DNA from: Bacteroidota bacterium
GTDB lineage: Bacteria > Bacteroidota > Bacteroidia > Bacteroidales > Paludibacteraceae
Direction: 5' to 3'
Assembly: GCA_030706455.1 (NCBI GenBank)
Contig: JAUZOL010000017.1
Location: 1-36,550 of the forward strand
Length of the DNA stretch: 36,550 bases
Shown: one piece after another, positions 34,701 through 36,550 of the stretch
How positions within the stretch are numbered: the stretch's first letter is position 1
Layout: each line of letters opens with the position of its first letter
The notes under the pieces: model-generated
The model's database searches: none
Told to the model about the DNA's origin: nothing
What the model saw: only the letters and a program-made list of their open reading frames with translations
Program-made: the position numbers and the translations under genes

Positions 34701-35423
34701 TCCAGTTCCAATCCGCTAAAGGTGAAAAGTTTTTCAGATGTTGAGCAGGTAACCTCCGACATCGCCAAGCCAATGTTGTTTCATCTGCATGCCTCCGGAA
34801 ATAATAAATCGGGGAATACATATGTGTTGTTCCATCCAAATGCCCATGCAGCTCAGGTCGAAATTGAAGACTCACCAAACTGGTCAGCAACGTCAAATGG
34901 CTCGAACATTGTAATGAATACATTTGCAGAAGGCAGTTCTCTGGGTCTCGGAATTAATATGCTTCCTTTTACTGGTAATTCCATAGAAATTCCTCTGCAG
35001 ATTAGTGTTCCCGACAAAGGCGATTATACAATTACATTGCCTGAGAAAGACTCCACTTTGGTCGTCTATATAAAAGATGACTCCGGATCATTAACTAATT
35101 TGAATTTGTCTTCATATACATTGTCAGTTGCTGATGCCTCTTCAGTTCCCAATTATGCATTAGTGTTCCGAAAGAAAACGGGGTCGCTTGGCGAAAACAT
35201 GGACAGCAGAATTACATTCATTCAAAACCAGACTAATGTTGCTGTTTACGGCCTTGATGTTATGAAACAACTTCTTGTTTACACCCCGACCGGGCAGCTC
35301 TGCAAACAAAAAGAGCTAAACGGTTACGAAACGTCAATCGACTTGCCATCTGTTCCTGGGGTGTACCTTGTGAAGATTATTACCAATAAGGGAGCCGTTA
35401 CGAAGAAAATAATCAATCCATAA
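28740..35423 (+). CDS. Giant secreted T9SS surface protein 3 (hemagglutinin-like beta-solenoid head)
   Basis: About 2227 aa from the ATG at 28740, chosen because it starts the signal peptide directly (MKKRGFNIKSNFRF, cleavage after VVGA); 28719 would add seven residues. Residues of about 33-860 form a long Ser/Thr/Asn/Gly beta-solenoid starting WNGGTGTNKNWNTASNW, like the M6 protease passenger. An immunoglobulin-like segment follows (about 865-965). Beta-helix module A covers about 966-1361 (CGAGAFLVPNATLNHCIVENN) and module B about 1362-1688. The shared C-terminal module, a more divergent copy (IIENTARIEPYTEKTRADYG, WNFISNPFP), spans about 1690-2150. The last 75 residues form a T9SS sorting domain (VYTPTGQLCKQ, GVYLVKIITNKG, KKIINP). 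A cell-surface adhesin or matrix role is inferred. Confidence 0.9.
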   Translation: MKKRGFNIKSNFRFICILFILLLMPSVVGAATKTWNGGTGTNKNWNTASNWLPNGVPGTNDDVVFNTAGTITFSSLPGNISYNSLSINQGNITLVGTTRTFTLGGNAGVDFTVASGAILTITNINITLANNTTAKIDGTLNVGSGRTFNTNGTNAITTVNGLINNAGTVTCSTATKLLFQSGSTYQHAQNGGTIPTATWNVNSTCLMTGITSAIPSGLSQSFGNFTWNCTGQTGNPSFVNNLIVNGDFTLNAGTFTLNSSTSYSLTIGGDYIQTGGVFDFNKGISGTTNISLGGNFSNTAGSNSITTSGSGASNGNFIFNGTNQTFNMPTSDAAVWTTYTINAGSSVQLLSNITLNGSNSSGFYGQITVNGTLDARTFTITDTGSTSGGTQFNLNSGGTLITANTNGVNGAIPSSTTTKNLNASANYIFNGSSAQVTGTLLANANNLTITNPAGVTLSSNVTVSGNLSILTSGTTLNYDQYQITGNATGTMTMDPGTTLTIGRNGQWDTTDFPTNFTKAHISLDPTSTVIYYGGYRTFSSSPNYGNLIISCNSGQSCVASGDLTVNGNLTINANATLSLGFTGTTTIIGGQLIDNGSLMFTNWPVKTVTVSGNLSGTGIIDMTQLAHILNLNGQNNSIGTLATDGNNSVVKYGYTGAGTQQVFASPNYQSMTISGSAKALQGAATVNNTLTLTSGILTTTTSNLLTIANTSTTAIAGGSSASYVNGPINWVLPANLASGSTYTFPVGNTAYLPFALVNPTTSGTSSAQVQAFNSGCGGSADGTTIASISNSEYWSLSTGANFTGSSVTATRQTAITPNNAIAGSATASGAYSSLDGTESTYSISNSDPIGSSRYFVLAATVPSIFVTPTSASFFGVVGYNSASQSFAVTTKKLTAGIAISAPSNYQVSNDNSTWGSSTSLTTAGGTLYIRYVPAVIESGVVTTVNLSSTGATNKTVSLTGIAYKDAVYVRQNGYGTKDGTTWSNAMPYIQQAVETSSVLPTRLPVYVAAGSYSRSYTTGDYAAYTSGNWNGWTNAFIMRDGVNVYGAFPENNTTDNNNAGLNDRVTLTSGNAVYTTKLNGGTDIRVVGPVYSVTPLLGSGTGFTLPTTWDGFTITGANMATNAGGGDDDCGAGAFLVPNATLNHCIVENNKCTDGNTNDGAGAEMFGGSLYNCIIRNNSATGTWSAGGAVNIHYGGAKIANCLIYNNSATMSGGAIVIAAYNGVNPNYVINNTIANNTITTAGYASGIHMFATEAVTTYLYNNVVWGNSVTVQSATTTENYNAWPNGYTGTGANSFTLGSGPNPAGFVNVTSGSEDFRLSSGSALINKGSGSVTNYSLVNGLDIRGVFRDATPDMGCYEQAPRIYYVNSASANSNANGRNWTTPYKTLQAALDQCDSNDYPQIWVAQGSGNYTPSRNAAGSTSTGADALFILKDNMSIYGGFTGVVGTEPSSYSDVATKINSRVLVNNTPVLSGNNTSNALISYNTTANNAIIDGFTLTGTAGGVGYFTAAIPVNAIIQNCKIRGNATSGLNLAGTAYNVVVADNTDNTANKVNGVNLTGNANLINATIANNAGVGINSGSASATVTNTVLWGNADNVTGTLPNITYSAAGSNYASGYTSNIWNTNTATTHNFELYHRSPNFRDPANGDYSLLLISPCLGKGLVSSNPSTMDANGNPRKNGTSIDIGAFQKWDGYTVSLVSSTTTITKYPNGPVTSTLSDLNNSEVLLNPGTTLNISGTITPSILTIYDDNTTSPIITCAASSSLIANKVLYMRKFKKLRTDGSQAWTFFGVPYDVNVNNIDGAIIENTARIEPYTEKTRADYGANKSAWTTRLNTTNSTMHRGTGYALQLNNKIVEGDPYYGNIVIFPSGGSVTFSKGDVFSRTLEYDTNANTTWFDWGWNFISNPFPQIATIEYSTSNYWPLNSSGTTDPSVNAYGGGVYTYDTDIDTYDIIPLTSFYSRGLAPFAGCFIKNGANIGNIQFKQLASSSNPLKVKSFSDVEQVTSDIAKPMLFHLHASGNNKSGNTYVLFHPNAHAAQVEIEDSPNWSATSNGSNIVMNTFAEGSSLGLGINMLPFTGNSIEIPLQISVPDKGDYTITLPEKDSTLVVYIKDDSGSLTNLNLSSYTLSVADASSVPNYALVFRKKTGSLGENMDSRITFIQNQTNVAVYGLDVMKQLLVYTPTGQLCKQKELNGYETSIDLPSVPGVYLVKIITNKGAVTKKIINP

Positions 35424-35450
35424 ATCGGAATTCTATTTTGTCAGATTCAG

Positions 35451-35486
35451 GAGAGGTATGTATTCAATTACATGCCTCTCTTTTTT
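35451..35486 (+). terminator. Terminator after surface protein 3
   Basis: Twelve pairs with one G:U (GAGAGGTATGTA at 35451-35462 with TACATGCCTCTC at 35469-35480), a six-base loop, then TTTTTTC. It lies 28 bases after the stop codon. Confidence 0.93.
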
Positions 35487-35671
35487 CAAAATCATCAGTC
35501 GTGCTTATATCTGCCCAGTCCTGATTTAATAATCAGAATAAGTCTGAAATATTGGGTCAGACAAAACGCTTAACAAGGACAACTCTTTCCTAACTTCTCT
35601 ATAGAAGCCTCAGATATTTGTTCATGACTACTCCTTATTATATAGGATAACTTATAACGGCGGGTGTCAAA

Positions 35672-35699
35672 TTGATCTGATGGCTTTTTTATATCTTTG
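35672..35699 (+). promoter_or_regulatory. Promoter of the CYTH gene
   Basis: TATCTTTG at 35692-35699 is an exact -7 match. A TTG at 35672-35674, 17 bases upstream, could be the -33 element. The start codon follows 26 bases later. Confidence 0.72.
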
Positions 35700-35725
35700 C
35701 CATCGTACAATTAAACAACTATGTT

Positions 35726-36193
35726 ATGCCACTCGAAATTGAACGGAAATTTTTGGTCAGCGGAGACTTTCATTCCTATACAACGCGTACTACTTATATA
35801 ATGCAGGGTTACCTTTCATCTGTCCCTGAGAGAACGGTTCGTATCCGTATTAAAGATGACAAAGCTTTCATTACTATTAAAGGAAAAAACAACCAATCGG
35901 GAGTAAGTCGCTTCGAATGGGAAAAAGAGATTTCTATTGAAGAGGCCAGAGAGCTATTGTTTCTTTGTGAACCCGGAATTATTGAAAAAAAACGACACAT
36001 TATCCCGAATTCTTCTCTTTTTTTTGAAGTCGATGAGTTCATGGGGGATAATTCAGGTCTCATAATTGCCGAGATTGAGCTCCCAACAGAAGATACTTTG
36101 TTCGAAAAACCATCATGGTTGGGAAGGGAAGTGACGGGAGATATACGTTTTTATAACTCTTATTTGTCTAAAAATCCCTATTCAAAATGGTAG
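35726..36193 (+). CDS. CYTH-domain protein (predicted inorganic triphosphatase)
   Basis: A 155-aa protein of the CYTH superfamily (class IV adenylate cyclase / thiamine triphosphatase fold), a tunnel-shaped beta-barrel binding triphosphate with divalent metal. The diagnostic ExExK motif is at the N-terminus (E4, E6, K8 in LEIERKFL). RTVRIRIKDDKAFITIKGK, FEWEKEIS, IIEKKRH and FEVDEF supply the alternating basic and acidic barrel residues. Small bacterial members of this type usually hydrolyse inorganic triphosphate rather than make cAMP. The ATG at 35721 is in another frame, so 35726 is the start. Confidence 0.93.
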   Translation: MPLEIERKFLVSGDFHSYTTRTTYIMQGYLSSVPERTVRIRIKDDKAFITIKGKNNQSGVSRFEWEKEISIEEARELLFLCEPGIIEKKRHIIPNSSLFFEVDEFMGDNSGLIIAEIELPTEDTLFEKPSWLGREVTGDIRFYNSYLSKNPYSKW

Positions 36194-36410
36194 TTGTTGC
36201 ATTCGAAGAGGCATTTTTGCGAAAAATCCGATCATTTCTGGATATTTTCCAGGTTCATATTATGGGTGGAATCTGGTAGAAAGCGGGATATTTTTCGTTA
36301 TGATTGATACCGGATCGTAAAAATGGCTGTTTTTTTTCTTTTCTAAAATTAGTTATATCAAACGTATAGGGGTATAGGGTCATTTTTATGCCAAAAAATG
36401 GGGGATGGTA
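36194..36410 (+). other. Non-coding stretch after the CYTH gene
   Basis: No gene or strong terminator hairpin is visible. A run of eight T at about 36330-36337 is the only terminator-like element and it lacks a clear stem. It leads into two tandem promoters. Confidence 0.45.
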
Positions 36411-36442
36411 TTTGGTATTATAAAAAAAAGGGTGTTACTTTG
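36411..36442 (+). promoter_or_regulatory. Upstream promoter of a tandem pair (possible rRNA operon P1)
   Basis: TTTG at 36411-36414, a 20-base spacer, then TTACTTTG at 36435-36442, one base off TAnnTTTG, followed by CACCCGCTTT. No open frame follows within the window. The layout and downstream sequence resemble Bacteroidota rRNA operon leaders. Confidence 0.6.
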
Positions 36443-36523
36443 CACCCGCTTTGAGAGGGAAGCACGGAGGTGTTTTTAAGACTTGGAGCTGAGAAAAAAG
36501 TTTTGAAAAAAGTTGCAAAGATA

Positions 36524-36550
36524 TTTGGCAGTTCAAGAAAAAGCAGTACC
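36524..36550 (+). promoter_or_regulatory. Downstream promoter of a tandem pair, cut by the window end
   Basis: TTTG at 36524-36527, a 19-base spacer, then TACC at 36547-36550, the first half of a TAnnTTTG box. The spacing is exactly the Bacteroidota optimum, so the missing bases are predicted to be TTTG. A transcript would begin outside the window. Confidence 0.6.

Larger units (their letters stand above)
35424..35725. other. Intergenic region before the CYTH gene
   Basis: About 300 bases holding the terminator at 35451-35486 and the CYTH promoter at 35672-35699. The middle (35490-35665) shows nothing I can name. Confidence 0.5.

Noticed and set aside
35558-35569. TCAGACAAAACG, also found in reverse at 13290-13301 beside the nested inverted repeat, considered as a shared mobile element end
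   Set aside because: A 12-base match is expected many times by chance when comparing both strands of a 36-kb window with itself, and the flanks do not match.
36516-36523. Minus-strand TATCTTTG between the tandem promoters, considered as an antisense promoter
   Set aside because: No -33 element at proper spacing and it overlaps the -33 region of the plus-strand promoter; most likely chance in an A/T-rich leader.

Overview
The window looks like a chromosomal segment from a member of the Bacteroidota, most likely order Bacteroidales (a Paludibacter- or Dysgonomonas-like relative is a guess). Four things point this way. Candidate promoters carry the Bacteroidota -7 element TAnnTTTG, sometimes with a TTTG -33 element 19-20 nt upstream. 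Start codons generally lack Shine-Dalgarno sequences. Four very large proteins end in type IX secretion system (T9SS) C-terminal sorting domains. The housekeeping genes also have a Bacteroidota character (type B L31, long Nif3 beside a zinc-ribbon coiled-coil protein). Family names come from recognising motifs by eye; no database search was run.

Left part (1-18260), mostly minus strand. A truncated DUF2148 ferredoxin-like gene converges on rpe across a near-perfect bidirectional terminator. Next come a secreted T9SS M6 metalloprotease (about 1525 aa) and a NfsA-like nitroreductase. A probable four-gene unit follows, in transcription order THUMP RNA methyltransferase, long-chain acyl-CoA synthetase, Nif3-like protein and C4 zinc-ribbon coiled-coil protein, ending in a clear terminator. 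A divergent PHP-family phosphatase sits alone on the plus strand. Beyond it are an AT-rich orphan membrane protein, ribonuclease R, a NapH/NapG-like polyferredoxin membrane protein and ribosomal protein L31 type B.

Right part (18261-35423), plus strand. Three giant secreted proteins (about 1685, 1359 and 2227 aa) lie in tandem, each with its own candidate promoter and terminator. They share a C-terminal module of about 530 aa ending in a T9SS sorting domain, and related right-handed beta-helix modules in the middle. Their N-terminal heads differ: glycine-rich plus SprB-like repeat, GLUG repeats, and a long hemagglutinin-like beta-solenoid. This looks like a locus for mosaic cell-surface adhesins or matrix proteins and is the most interesting part of the window. 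The first gene holds a 14-bp direct repeat 1341 bp (447 codons) apart. An in-frame collapse at the equivalent point would give the shorter architecture of the second gene.

Right edge (35424-36550). A CYTH-domain triphosphatase gene is followed by about 360 bp of non-coding DNA with two tandem strong promoters. The second is cut by the window end just as its -7 box begins. This resembles the leader of a Bacteroidota rRNA operon, so an rRNA operon may start just outside the window. No tRNA, rRNA, CRISPR array, intact insertion sequence or phage gene was recognised inside the window.
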